Of a stretch of 64,000 nt of DNA, positions 8,659 to 17,055 are shown in pieces. The number at the start of each line of letters is the position of its first letter. The first letter of the stretch is position 1. The notes below the pieces were generated by a model. The model made no database searches. It was given only the letters and a program-made list of their open reading frames with translations, and had not been told where the DNA came from. Made by a program: the position numbers and the translations under genes. Source of the stretch: Pseudaminobacter salicylatoxidans (lineage in GTDB: Bacteria; Pseudomonadota; Alphaproteobacteria; Rhizobiales; Rhizobiaceae); assembly GCF_003148475.1 (NCBI RefSeq), contig NZ_QGGG01000005.1:186001-250000 (forward strand). The letters run 5' to 3'.

Positions 8659-8727
8659 TGTGTCGTTCATCATATAAATACCTCGACAGCCATGAAGCAA
8701 TTGCCTAATTGTGTGTTGACCGACACA
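8659..8727. promoter_or_regulatory. TetR/SDR intergenic region with mirrored half-sites
   Basis: TGTGTCG at 8659-8665 and CGACACA at 8721-8727 are exact reverse complements on either side of the divergent promoter region. A second dyad, TTGTGT-N8-ACACAA, lies at about 8709-8728 just upstream of the SDR start. These are plausible TetR operator elements, inferred only from symmetry and position. Confidence 0.4.
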
Positions 8728-8741
8728 AAAAGGGACGTGCA

Positions 8742-9491
8742 ATGATCAGCTTCGCGTTTTCGGGCAGGACGGCTCTCATTACCGGTGCGGGCAGTGGTAT
8801 CGGCCGCAGTATTGCAATAGCCTTTTCGCAAGCCGGAGCCAGGACGGTTGTGGCCGGGCGACGGCTGCCGGAACTGGAAGAAACCGTCCGCATGATCGGC
8901 ACTGCAGGGGGCGAGGCGGTAGCCATTGCGGCCGATGTTGCAAATGAAAGGTCAGTCAGTGAGTTAATCCGTGATGCCGGCCCGCTTCATCTGGCTGTAA
9001 ACGCGGCCGGCATCGTGCAGGGGGGATCGCTGGATGACATGAACGCGGAAGCATTCGAGCGGGTTTTCGATGTCAACGTCACGGGGCTGTGGCTGGCCAT
9101 GAAGCATGAAATCCGCGCGATGAAGGCATCCGGCGGCGGAGCCATCGTAAACATCGGCTCAAACATCGGAGCCCGGATCGTTCGTCCGGGTATGGGGGCA
9201 TATGCGGCATCCAAAGCGGCTGTCAGCAGCCTGACACGCACAGCCGCTCTGGAGGCCGTCGAACATGGTATCCGCATCAATTGCCTTTGCCCGGGGCCAA
9301 CGGACACCCCGCTTTCGATGCGACCGGGAGAGGACCGGGCTGCACGCGATGCACGGGTGGCGGCAACAAATCCATCTAAACGGGTAGCCGCTACGGACGA
9401 GATCGCTGCCGCTACACTCTGGCTCGCCTCCGATGAGGCCGCCTATATCGTCGGGCAGGATATCGTCATCGACGGCGGCGCTTCAGCATGA
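8742..9491 (+). CDS. Short-chain dehydrogenase/reductase
   Basis: 249-residue classical SDR, cytoplasmic NAD(P)-dependent oxidoreductase. The cofactor motif TGAGSGIG lies at ~residues 13-20, followed by NAAGIV (~87) and the catalytic Ser/Tyr/Lys in NIGSNIG and AYAASKAA (~151-158). It ends with the usual IVIDGGASA. ATG 8742 is chosen because it precedes the Rossmann strand by the normal distance; an upstream in-frame TTG/ATG overlaps the operator region. The Arg/Gly pattern after the second strand (VVAGRRLPELE) favours NADP(H). Divergent from the TetR regulator; substrate unknown. Confidence 0.9.
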   Translation: MISFAFSGRTALITGAGSGIGRSIAIAFSQAGARTVVAGRRLPELEETVRMIGTAGGEAVAIAADVANERSVSELIRDAGPLHLAVNAAGIVQGGSLDDMNAEAFERVFDVNVTGLWLAMKHEIRAMKASGGGAIVNIGSNIGARIVRPGMGAYAASKAAVSSLTRTAALEAVEHGIRINCLCPGPTDTPLSMRPGEDRAARDARVAATNPSKRVAATDEIAAATLWLASDEAAYIVGQDIVIDGGASA

Positions 9492-9547
9492 CAGAAGATG
9501 CACGGGGCAACGCTGAAACAACAAAAATGCCAGCGGCTGGCCCTTTG

Positions 9548-10405
9548 TCAACGGTGGTTTCTTAATCCAGCCCGGTAGGCTCGATTAACAACCTGGGTGT
9601 CTAGCGGACCGAGGCGGCGGGATAAGCGCTCCGCGACCTGGCCGGCCTCGTCCTGCATCAATGCAACGATCTGACGACAGCGCTCGGACCCCATCCGGCT
9701 GGAAATGGCGCCTACGCCGAGAGCGGCAACGGCCTCACCCTTCTCGCCCAAGATCGGCACCCCGATCGCCGTCATACCGGGTGCGACGCGACCGGGATTC
9801 AGCGCATAGCCCTGCTGACGCGTTTCTGCGACAAAATCGAAAAGCTGAGTAGCGCTCAGGTTCCATTTGCGTTCGGCTTCCGTCGCATTTAGCGCGATGG
9901 CTCGACTTACAAATTCGTCTGACTGAAACGCCAGGAGCGCAAGACTTCCCGCCCCAACGCCAAGCGGACGGCGATCACCAATATCAAGAGTCAGTGTCTT
10001 GATCGGATAATCCCCTTCGAACCGCTCGATACAGATCGACTCATAATTATGCCGGATCGACATATAAACGGTATCCTGAGTTTGTTCCGTCAGGCGACCC
10101 ATCGAGGGGTGGGCAGCATCACGCAACCCGAAGCGATTGGCCGCGATGGCGCCAAACTCGCACAGTTCAAGCCCAAGGAAATAGCTGCCCCCGGTCGGCT
10201 CTTGCTCAAGCAGGCCCGCCTGAACCAGCGCACCCAGAAAGCGATGGGCGGTGGAGCGGCTCAGACCGGTTTCGTTTGAAATGTCAGCCAGTTTTGCACC
10301 AAGGCTCCGCCTCGCTGCAACGGCTCGCAGGATCAGCATAGCGCGATCGAGGCTTTGCATGCTCTGAAGGCGGTCGCTGTCAGTCCTAGAATCGTCTGCA
10401 CACAT
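9548..10405 (-). CDS. IclR-family transcriptional regulator
   Basis: About 285 residues from the ATG at 10405. The N-terminal winged HTH (residues ~15-80) has AKLADISNETGLSRSTAHRF and the recognition-helix region LGALVQAGLLEQEP. The C-terminal GAF-like effector domain has VYMSIRHNYESICIERFEG and GAGSLALLAFQSDE. The frame is open back to an ATG at 10558, but that start lies inside the promoter/dyad region at 10516-10563, so the shorter form is preferred. Divergent from the nine-gene operon starting at 10659 and almost certainly its regulator; IclR proteins usually repress catabolic operons until the substrate is present. Confidence 0.88.
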   Translation of the reverse strand: MCADDSRTDSDRLQSMQSLDRAMLILRAVAARRSLGAKLADISNETGLSRSTAHRFLGALVQAGLLEQEPTGGSYFLGLELCEFGAIAANRFGLRDAAHPSMGRLTEQTQDTVYMSIRHNYESICIERFEGDYPIKTLTLDIGDRRPLGVGAGSLALLAFQSDEFVSRAIALNATEAERKWNLSATQLFDFVAETRQQGYALNPGRVAPGMTAIGVPILGEKGEAVAALGVGAISSRMGSERCRQIVALMQDEAGQVAERLSRRLGPLDTQVVNRAYRAGLRNHR

Positions 10406-10515
10406 AGTAGGATAGATATCCGATAAATGGGACAGAGTGAATGGCTTCCCTCCGAAGGGACCGGGAATGGACATCATGGTTACGCACTTTCGAAGCCGAC
10501 CACCGAAGATCCGCA

Positions 10516-10563
10516 TTGACATGCTATCGGTATTCCATTTATTGAGATTGAATTCCATTCAAT
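10516..10563 (+). promoter_or_regulatory. Promoter with overlapping dyad for the 10.66-18.75 kb operon
   Basis: TTGACA at 10516-10521 is followed 18 nt later by TATTGA (10540-10545), an acceptable sigma-70 promoter reading into the operon. Immediately downstream is the dyad ATTGAA-N5-TTCAAT (10547-10563), and ATTCCATT occurs twice as a direct repeat. A dyad at the start site is where a repressor would act, so it is a candidate IclR operator. Function inferred. Confidence 0.5.
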
Positions 10564-10658
10564 AGGACAATCGGTGATATGAGACACCGGGACCCCGGTG
10601 GAATAGCAGAAGGCAAAAGGCGCTTCGGTCGTGTCGGCCGAAGGCACGGGAGGAGAAC

Positions 10659-11621
10659 ATGAGAAATGCGCTATTGAGCTGTCTCAGCTCGGTCGGACTT
10701 GCATATCTGGCACTTGGTTCGCATGCCGCCCTGGCTTCCGACGCACCCAAAATTTGCGTCAACCGCTATGTTTCAGCTACTGTCATTGATGAAATCCTGA
10801 AAGGTTTCGATAACGGCCTGCGGGACGCCGGCATCTCGAAGGCGAACGTGGTCCTTCAAAATCCCGAAGCTGACGCCGCAACGCAGCAGACGCTTGCCCA
10901 AAGTTTTGTCAGCGACGCCTGCGACGTGATCGTCGCCATCAGCACGCCCGGAGCGCAGGCCTTCAAGCGTGCGACAGATTCCATTCCCGTCGTGTTCATC
11001 GGTTCTTCCACACCTGTCGAGGCCGGGCTGGTGGAATCCTTCGATGCCCCTGGTGGCAATTTCACCGGAGTTGCCGACCCGGCACCGGTGGAAGGGGACA
11101 TCGATGCCATGCTGCAGGTCCTGCCGCAGATGAAAACAGTCGGAGTCATCTACAAGGCGGGTGATCCTGCCGGCGACTTCCTGGCCAAACGCGCTATCGC
11201 GCATCTCGAACGCAAGGGTCTGGTTGCGATCGAGGCGACCATTGCCAATGCTGGTGAAGCCACACAATCGGCGCAAGCACTTGTCGGTCGCGTCGATGCC
11301 ATTCAGATCCCGGGCGACTCGACCACCCTCAGTGCCATGGCGGCCATCCTGAAGGTCGCGGACGATGCGAAACTGCCGGTCTTCGGCGGACTGACGGAAG
11401 CGGTGGAGCAAGGCGGCCTGCTGTCTGCATCCTACAGCTATGAGGTCGTCGGCTATCAGGCGGCCGATCTCGTCAAGCGGGTGCTCCAGGGAGAAAATCC
11501 CGCAACCATCCCTGTCATTGTCCCAAAAGCTTCCGGGTTCGAGCTGAATCTTTCGAAAGCCGCCAAGCTGGGCATGGACATTCCTGAAGATCTGAAGGCG
11601 CGCGCAAGCCGGACTTACTGA
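10659..11621 (+). CDS. ABC transporter substrate-binding protein, TrpX/PF04392 type (SBP1)
   Basis: 320-residue periplasmic binding protein of the ABC_sub_bind (PF04392) type, the family that includes streptococcal TrpX. A signal peptide with hydrophobic core ends near AALASDA (~residue 27). Landmarks are PKICVNRYV, the hinge-region FVSDACDVIVAISTPGAQAF, PVVFIGSSTPVEAGLV and GVIYKAGDPAGDF. A strong GGGAGGAG precedes the ATG. First gene of the operon, followed after 4 nt by its permease. A close paralogue (SBP2) is the last gene of the same operon. The ligand is unknown; amino acid-like compounds are typical for the family and would suit the aminotransferase in the operon. Confidence 0.9.
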   Translation: MRNALLSCLSSVGLAYLALGSHAALASDAPKICVNRYVSATVIDEILKGFDNGLRDAGISKANVVLQNPEADAATQQTLAQSFVSDACDVIVAISTPGAQAFKRATDSIPVVFIGSSTPVEAGLVESFDAPGGNFTGVADPAPVEGDIDAMLQVLPQMKTVGVIYKAGDPAGDFLAKRAIAHLERKGLVAIEATIANAGEATQSAQALVGRVDAIQIPGDSTTLSAMAAILKVADDAKLPVFGGLTEAVEQGGLLSASYSYEVVGYQAADLVKRVLQGENPATIPVIVPKASGFELNLSKAAKLGMDIPEDLKARASRTY

Positions 11622-11625
11622 AAAA

Positions 11626-12579
11626 ATGGATATCCTGAACACACTCATCATCGGCGCGCAGGTGGGCCTCATATATGGCCCCCTAGCGCTTGGCATCTAT
11701 TTCGCGCTCAACGTCATGAGCTTACCCGACCTGACACTGGAAGGTTCATTCGGTGTCGGCGGAGCAACGACGGCGATACTTCTCGTGAATGGGCTTGACC
11801 CTGCAACCGCCCTGGCCGGCGGTGTGGCGAGCGGTATGGCGATGGGGTTCCTGACCGCCTGCCTTCACGTCTATCTGCATATGAACGTGCTGCTTGCCGG
11901 CATTTTGATGACGACTGCCGCATGGTCGATCAGTCTCGCCATCATGGGAGCGGGAAACATCTCGCTCCTGTCGCAGGCCACGCTGTTCGACTGGGTTGGT
12001 TCGTTCGGCCTCACCAGCCAGTGGTCGCAGATCGTCGTCGGCGCGGTGTTTTCGCTGGTGATTGCCGGGGCGCTGATCTGGCTCCTGCATACGAATTACG
12101 GAATGTCCCTGCGCGCAGCCGGCCTCAATATTCAGACCGCGCGCAGCCTGGGCATTCGAACCGAGATGTGCCAGATCGCGGGCCTCATCATTGCCAACGG
12201 GCTGGCTGCGATGACCGGCGGGCTCGTGGTACAAAGCCAGGGGTTCATGGACGTCTCGATTCAGACCGGCGTGATCGTGATCGGCCTTGCCGCTCTGATG
12301 ATCGGCATGAGCATCTTCAAAACCCCGCGCATCGTACCCTCGATTGTGGGCGTGATCCTCGGCATCTTCATCTATCGCGTGGTCGTCACGCTCGCGCTGA
12401 AGCTCGGCCTGCCCCCCTACTTCATCAAGCTGGCCACCGCGATTGTGGTTTTCATCATCGTCGCCATGCGCAGCCACGGCTTCGGGTTCATAGCCTTGCC
12501 AGGGTCCGAAAGGGCGCGCAAGGCCGCGCGCGAACATCTCGATTATCTGGAGAATGACCGTGTCGTCAACATCACATGA
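11626..12579 (+). CDS. ABC transporter permease (LivH-like, partner of PF04392 SBP)
   Basis: 317-residue inner-membrane permease of the BPD_transp_2 class, with about eight to nine hydrophobic helices and the characteristic LPDLTLEGSFGVGGATTA near residue 30. The cytoplasmic loop facing the ATPase reads RAAGLNIQTARSLGIRTEM (~residues 163-182). It starts 4 nt after SBP1 and its 3' end overlaps the ATPase gene by 26 nt, indicating tight translational coupling. One permease gene is present, so a homodimer is expected. Confidence 0.9.
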   Translation: MDILNTLIIGAQVGLIYGPLALGIYFALNVMSLPDLTLEGSFGVGGATTAILLVNGLDPATALAGGVASGMAMGFLTACLHVYLHMNVLLAGILMTTAAWSISLAIMGAGNISLLSQATLFDWVGSFGLTSQWSQIVVGAVFSLVIAGALIWLLHTNYGMSLRAAGLNIQTARSLGIRTEMCQIAGLIIANGLAAMTGGLVVQSQGFMDVSIQTGVIVIGLAALMIGMSIFKTPRIVPSIVGVILGIFIYRVVVTLALKLGLPPYFIKLATAIVVFIIVAMRSHGFGFIALPGSERARKAAREHLDYLENDRVVNIT

Positions 12580-13387
12580 GGTGGGCTCTGCGCTGAAAAT
12601 CGTCAATGTTGTCAAGCGCTTCAAGACACCGGGCCGCCACGAGTTCTTCACCGCGGTCAACCGCGTCAACCTGACCATAGAGCCGGGCTCAATCGTTGCC
12701 ATGGTAGGCTCCAACGGTTCGGGAAAATCAACGCTCCTGTCGATGATCGCCGGCAGCCAGCGACCCGACGAGGGGGAAGTCTACGTGGCCGACCAGGAGG
12801 TCACCGACATGCCCTCCTGGCAGCGCACCGGGCTGGTTGCGCTTGTCCGGCAAAATCCAGAGAACAACGTCTTTTCCGCGCTCACCATTGCAGAGAATTT
12901 CGCGCTGGCGGATGCAGGAAAGTCGAAGCGCTTCAATCTCAGGCCTGCGGTCACCCAGCGGGTGCGCGACCTGGCTCGTACTGCGCTCGCGCAATTCGGC
13001 ATGGGGCTGGAGGACCGGATCGACAATCTCGCCGGCAATCTGTCGGGCGGGCAGCGGCAGGCGGTTTCCGTCGCGATGGCGACCTGCCGCAATCCCGGGC
13101 TCTTGCTGCTCGACGAGCATGTCTCGGCACTTGACCCGACGCGTGCGCGCATCGTCATGGAAAAGACCGAAGATATCGTGCGGGCACGCAAGGTCGCGAC
13201 GTTGATGGTCACGCATGATATGAGCCACGCCATCAGGCATTCGGATCGGCTGATCCTGATGCACCGGGGCCAGATCACAATGGATCTCGGCTCGGAAGGG
13301 AAAGCAGGCCTTACCGTAGCGGACCTGCTGCGCCGCTTCGAAAGTCTTACCGGAGAAACGCTCCCCGACAGCGCCGTTCTCGCCTGA
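12554..13387 (+). CDS. ABC transporter ATP-binding protein
   Basis: 277-residue ATPase. Walker A is GSNGSGKST (~residues 53-61), Q-loop LVRQNPENNVFSALT, signature LSGGQRQA (~155), Walker B LLLLDEHVSALDP (~175) and switch His in MVTHDMSHA. Walker B ends DEH rather than the commoner DEP. It completes the importer with SBP1 and the permease. ATG 12554 overlaps the permease gene; GGAG lies just upstream, and a GTG at 12560 is an alternative start. After this gene there is a 94-nt gap, the only sizeable one in the operon, before the lipoyl-domain gene. Confidence 0.93.
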   Translation: MTVSSTSHEVGSALKIVNVVKRFKTPGRHEFFTAVNRVNLTIEPGSIVAMVGSNGSGKSTLLSMIAGSQRPDEGEVYVADQEVTDMPSWQRTGLVALVRQNPENNVFSALTIAENFALADAGKSKRFNLRPAVTQRVRDLARTALAQFGMGLEDRIDNLAGNLSGGQRQAVSVAMATCRNPGLLLLDEHVSALDPTRARIVMEKTEDIVRARKVATLMVTHDMSHAIRHSDRLILMHRGQITMDLGSEGKAGLTVADLLRRFESLTGETLPDSAVLA

Positions 13388-13481
13388 GGCGGCTCGACCC
13401 GGAAAGGCAACGCAACAACACTTTTGAACATCAGGCTCCTGTGCGTATCTGGAGCATAACCAACCCATGAGGTCACCTTCC

Positions 13482-13724
13482 ATGATCATCGACTTCCAAC
13501 TCCCCGAACTTGGCGAGCAGGTGTCGTCAGCCACCGTCACGTCCTGGAACAAGGCCGTTGGAGAGCGCGTAGCCAAAGACGAACTTCTGCTCGAGGTGAT
13601 GACGGAAAAGGTCAATGTCGAAGTGATGAGCCCATGGGACGGCATGCTGGTGGAAATCGTCACAGACGTCGATGCCGATGTATCGCCAGGCGTTCTCGTC
13701 GCCAGGTTCGAGATTGCCGATTGA
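13482..13724 (+). CDS. Stand-alone lipoyl (biotinyl/lipoyl-attachment) domain protein
   Basis: An 80-residue protein that is a single lipoyl domain and nothing else. It has LPELGEQVSSATVTSW, the lipoylation hairpin LEVMTEKVNVEV with the modifiable Lys at ~residue 43, and the closing half GMLVEIVTDVDADVSPG. In ordinary 2-oxoacid dehydrogenases this domain is the N-terminus of E2. Here it is a separate gene, while the catalytic E2 domain is encoded at 17045-17794. ATG 13482 is preferred over 13467 because GAGGT precedes it and the domain then starts correctly. Thr-Glu-Lys rather than Met-Lys-Met at the site favours lipoate over biotin. It must be lipoylated in trans. Confidence 0.9.
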   Translation: MIIDFQLPELGEQVSSATVTSWNKAVGERVAKDELLLEVMTEKVNVEVMSPWDGMLVEIVTDVDADVSPGVLVARFEIAD

Positions 13725-13751
13725 TCCTTTCAACCAGTCAGGAGGTCTGCC

Positions 13752-14726
13752 GTGAAGCCAGATGAGAACCTGAAGGTGGCCTTGTACCAGAATCTCGTCA
13801 AAAGCCGGGAACTGGAGGAACAACTCACCGAACTCCCCGGCTTTCATGCCGGTGTGGGGGAAGAAGCCGTGGTCGTGGGGTCTTTCTTCGGTCTTGCGGA
13901 AGACGAGTACTGCGCACCTCACTATCGTGGAGCCCTGATGGCCGCTCACATGCGCGGTGCCGACCTGCACCGGCTGATTGCGGGAGTGCTGGGAAAGGCC
14001 ACCTCCTACAATCGCGGCCGCGTGCGGGGCGACATTTGCCTGCCCTTCCAGTTTCGTACGCTCGGCATGTTCTCAGGCGTCCTGGGCAACCCGATGAACA
14101 TTGCGACGGGCATGGCACTTGCCGCGAAGCAGAGGCGCGATGGGAAGGCCGTGGTCACCAGCTTCGGCGAAGGCACCAGCAATATTGGCGGCTTCCACGA
14201 AGCGCTGAACATGGCAGCCTGCCTCTCGCTCCCGATCGTCTATGTCTGCCAGAACAATGGCTACGCGATGTCGACGCGCACCGAATATGCAATCAAGGCC
14301 GCTTCGGTGGCGGACCGCGCTGGCGGGTATGGAGTTCCAGGTGTCCAGGTCGACGGAAACGACGTGCTGGCGGTTTTCGAGGCCGTGCAGTCCGCCTTGC
14401 AGCGCGCCCGCGCCGGCCAAGGCCCGACGTTGATCGATGCCCGCACCTACAGACTGAGCGGTCACTATACGGGCGACACCAACTTCTACCAGCCGGCGGA
14501 GGAGCGTGAACAATGGATAGCGCGCGATCCGGTGCAGCGATTGCGCGCAGACCTCGCCGCACAAGGCATACTGGACGAGGTGCGTCTGAATGAAATCCGC
14601 GCTGCGGCCCATGCCGAAGTCGCTGCCGCCATTGCCGCCGCGCAGGCCGATCCGGAAGCCGATCTGTCCGCGCTCGGCACCAGCGATCTCTACAGTCCCT
14701 CCCAGGTCGAAGAGGCCGCAGCATGA
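13752..14726 (+). CDS. 2-oxoacid dehydrogenase E1 component, alpha subunit
   Basis: 324-residue thiamine-diphosphate-dependent E1 alpha, cytoplasmic, of the pyruvate/acetoin/branched-chain dehydrogenase type. The ThDP/Mg motif is present but begins GEGTSN instead of GDG, with 26 residues before the closing QNNGYAM. The phosphorylation-loop-like segment reads SGHYTGDTNFYQPAEE. The N-terminal landmark normally reading HRGHG appears as PHYRGAL. The start is GTG at 13752 after AGGAGG. The stop overlaps the E1 beta ATG (ATGA). The 2-oxo substrate is not predictable; the divergent signature residues suggest it is not a standard pyruvate or acetoin enzyme. Confidence 0.88.
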   Translation: MKPDENLKVALYQNLVKSRELEEQLTELPGFHAGVGEEAVVVGSFFGLAEDEYCAPHYRGALMAAHMRGADLHRLIAGVLGKATSYNRGRVRGDICLPFQFRTLGMFSGVLGNPMNIATGMALAAKQRRDGKAVVTSFGEGTSNIGGFHEALNMAACLSLPIVYVCQNNGYAMSTRTEYAIKAASVADRAGGYGVPGVQVDGNDVLAVFEAVQSALQRARAGQGPTLIDARTYRLSGHYTGDTNFYQPAEEREQWIARDPVQRLRADLAAQGILDEVRLNEIRAAAHAEVAAAIAAAQADPEADLSALGTSDLYSPSQVEEAAA

Positions 14727-15706
14727 CCGAGATGACCTTCCAGGAAGCGGTGGTTGCCGCTATCGTCGAAGAAATGGAGCGGGACCCGACCGTGTTCAAT
14801 CTCGGACAGGATATCGGACCGATCTACAATGGCGCGATGCACTCCGCCAGGGGGCTGTCCGACAGGTTCGGTGCTGATCGCATAATCGACACACCCATAT
14901 CGGAAACGGCGATGACCGGTGCCGGCATCGGCGCCGCGATCTGCGGAATGCGCCCGATCGTCCAGATCATGTTCGCGGAATTTCTTGGCCTGACCATCAC
15001 CCCGCTCGCCTGCGAGGCGGCAGCGATGTGGTACAAGTCCGACGGGCAGATTTCGGTGCCGATGGTCATCCGGGTTCTCTGTGGCGCTGGTCCGCATCGC
15101 GGTCATGCGGAGGACTATATCGGCCTTGTTGCAGGCGTGCCCGGGCTCAAAGTGGTCATGCCCTCCTGCCCCGGAGACGCCAAGGGCTTGATGACGGCGG
15201 CAATCCGCGACAACAACCCGATCGTCTTCTTCGAACATATGGGCATCTACCATGGCCCGAGGCAGGAGGTGCCGGCGGCCGGCGAAGCAATCGCGCTTGG
15301 CAAGGCCGATATCAAGCGCCATGGCCGCGATGTGACCATCGTCGCCAGCGGCATGATGGTCCAGCGCTCTTTGCGGGCTGCCGAAAAGCTCGCGGGCGAA
15401 GATGTATCGGCGGAGGTGATCGATCCGCGCACGCTCGTGCCACTCGATCTCGACACCGTGCTTGCTTCCGTCCGCAAAACCAGGCGCCTGGTGGTGGTGT
15501 CCGAGAGCTGGCGGACTGGTGACCCCCTGTCCGACATGACCGCCCGCGTAGCCGAGGAACTTGCAGGCGAGGGCCCGCTGCGCATTGCGCGCGCCGCCCT
15601 GCAGAACACGCCTCGCCCCTTCGCGCTTTCGCTGGCACGCGCCTCAATGCCCGATCTGCAAGACATCATCAACGCGGTTCGCAAGGTGAAGGACGACACG
15701 AAATGA
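14723..15706 (+). CDS. 2-oxoacid dehydrogenase E1 component, beta subunit
   Basis: 327-residue E1 beta (transketolase pyrimidine-binding plus C-terminal domain). Recognised by MTFQEAVVAAIVEEMERD, the cofactor-contact segment DTPISETAMTGAGIGAAI, GMRPIVQIMFAEFL, and the C-terminal domain with EVIDPRTLVPLDLDTVLASV and VVVSESWRTGD. Forms an alpha2beta2 heterotetramer with the preceding gene. Overlaps the upstream stop by 4 nt and the downstream aminotransferase start by 4 nt, so the three genes are translationally coupled. No E3 (dihydrolipoamide dehydrogenase) gene is in the operon; a housekeeping E3 would be needed. Confidence 0.92.
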   Translation: MTEMTFQEAVVAAIVEEMERDPTVFNLGQDIGPIYNGAMHSARGLSDRFGADRIIDTPISETAMTGAGIGAAICGMRPIVQIMFAEFLGLTITPLACEAAAMWYKSDGQISVPMVIRVLCGAGPHRGHAEDYIGLVAGVPGLKVVMPSCPGDAKGLMTAAIRDNNPIVFFEHMGIYHGPRQEVPAAGEAIALGKADIKRHGRDVTIVASGMMVQRSLRAAEKLAGEDVSAEVIDPRTLVPLDLDTVLASVRKTRRLVVVSESWRTGDPLSDMTARVAEELAGEGPLRIARAALQNTPRPFALSLARASMPDLQDIINAVRKVKDDTK

Positions 15707-17055
15707 ACATGGAGTTTGAAGGCAGGGCCCTCACTGACGATCACATCTTCTTTCGCAGCGCCGGGTCGGTAAATCCGGTCGTCGATCGGGCCGAAGGCAT
15801 CTATCTCTACGACGTCGATGGCAAGCGCTATATCGACGGCATGGGCGGTGTCGGCGTGGTCAGCATCGGGCACAATGTTCCTGAAATCCGCGAAGCCGCC
15901 ATTGCCCAGATGGACAAGGTGTGCTTTGCGCACCCGTTCCACTGGAAGAATATGCCGCATATGGAACTGAGCGAGCGGATCGCCCGCTTTGCTCCTGAAG
16001 GCATGACCAAGATCTTTCTGTGTTCGGGCGGATCAGAAGCCAACGAGTCCGCTATCAAGCTGGCACGACAATACCATGTGGAGCGGGGAAACACCTCCAA
16101 ATACAAGGTAATATCTCGCTGGAACAGCTTCCATGGAAACACCATCGGCACATTGGCGTCGGGAGGCATGCGCGTGCGACGCGACATCTTCACGCCGCTG
16201 CTCACCGATATGCCGCATATTGCCAGCTGCAATTGCTACCATTGTCCGTTCGGCCTCGAATATCCGTCGTGCGAGGTCCGCTGTGCCCATGATCTCGAGG
16301 CGGAAATCTTGCGGACCGGCCCGGACAACATCGCAGCTTTCATAGCCGAGCCGGTTGTGGGCGCTGCCGGTGGCGGGCTCACTGCCCCGCCCGAATATTA
16401 CGGCATCATCCGCGATATCTGCGATCGCTATGACATCCTGATGATCATGGACGAAGTGATCACCGGGTTCGGGCGCACCGGCAGGAATTTCGGCATCGAG
16501 CACTGGGGCGTCGTCCCCGACATCATCTGCACAGGCAAGGGCCTCAGCAGCGGCTATACACCGCTCGGTGCCATGATCGTGCATGAAAGGGTGTTCGAGC
16601 CGTTCAGGACGGGACGAGGTTTCGCTCATGGCTATACCTTCGGCGGGAATCCCTTGTCCTGCGCCATCGGCGCGTCGGTTCTGAAATACATGGAAGAGCA
16701 TCAGCTGGTCGGCAATGTCGCACATCTGGAAGAGCGCTTCTTCGAACTCGGGCAGGAATTGCTGGAACTCGATATTGTCGGCGATATCCGCGGCAAAGGC
16801 TTCTTCATGGGCATCGAATTTGTCGAGTGCAAGGAGACGCGAGCCGCCTTCCCGCCTGCCCTCAACGTGTCGGGCCGCATCGCCGACCGGGCGTTCAGAA
16901 ACGGCTTGATCGTCGGCGCCGGCAAGGGCGGGATCGATGGCGTTCATGGCGACCATATCAATCTTGCCCCGCCATTCATCTGCAGGGAAAGCGATCTGGA
17001 AGAGATCATCTCGATCTTGCGCATTTCCATCGAGGAGGTCCGGCGTGACCTGTGA
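15703..17055 (+). CDS. Class III (omega) aminotransferase, PLP-dependent
   Basis: 450-residue class III aminotransferase. PLP-binding landmarks are LCSGGSEANESAIKLARQYH (~residues 105-125), the Asp of MIMDEVITGFGRTGR (~248-262) and the Schiff-base Lys in CTGKGLSSGYTPLGA (~279). A Cys-rich stretch, SCNCYHCPFGLEYPSCE, occurs at ~175-192, as in several relatives. Family members transfer omega- or beta-amino groups (beta-alanine, taurine, aminoisobutyrate, AGXT2-like). In this operon it would generate an oxo compound that is then processed by the E1/E2 enzymes, or dispose of an amino group (inference). Start ATG overlaps the E1 beta stop. Confidence 0.92.
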   Translation: MNMEFEGRALTDDHIFFRSAGSVNPVVDRAEGIYLYDVDGKRYIDGMGGVGVVSIGHNVPEIREAAIAQMDKVCFAHPFHWKNMPHMELSERIARFAPEGMTKIFLCSGGSEANESAIKLARQYHVERGNTSKYKVISRWNSFHGNTIGTLASGGMRVRRDIFTPLLTDMPHIASCNCYHCPFGLEYPSCEVRCAHDLEAEILRTGPDNIAAFIAEPVVGAAGGGLTAPPEYYGIIRDICDRYDILMIMDEVITGFGRTGRNFGIEHWGVVPDIICTGKGLSSGYTPLGAMIVHERVFEPFRTGRGFAHGYTFGGNPLSCAIGASVLKYMEEHQLVGNVAHLEERFFELGQELLELDIVGDIRGKGFFMGIEFVECKETRAAFPPALNVSGRIADRAFRNGLIVGAGKGGIDGVHGDHINLAPPFICRESDLEEIISILRISIEEVRRDL

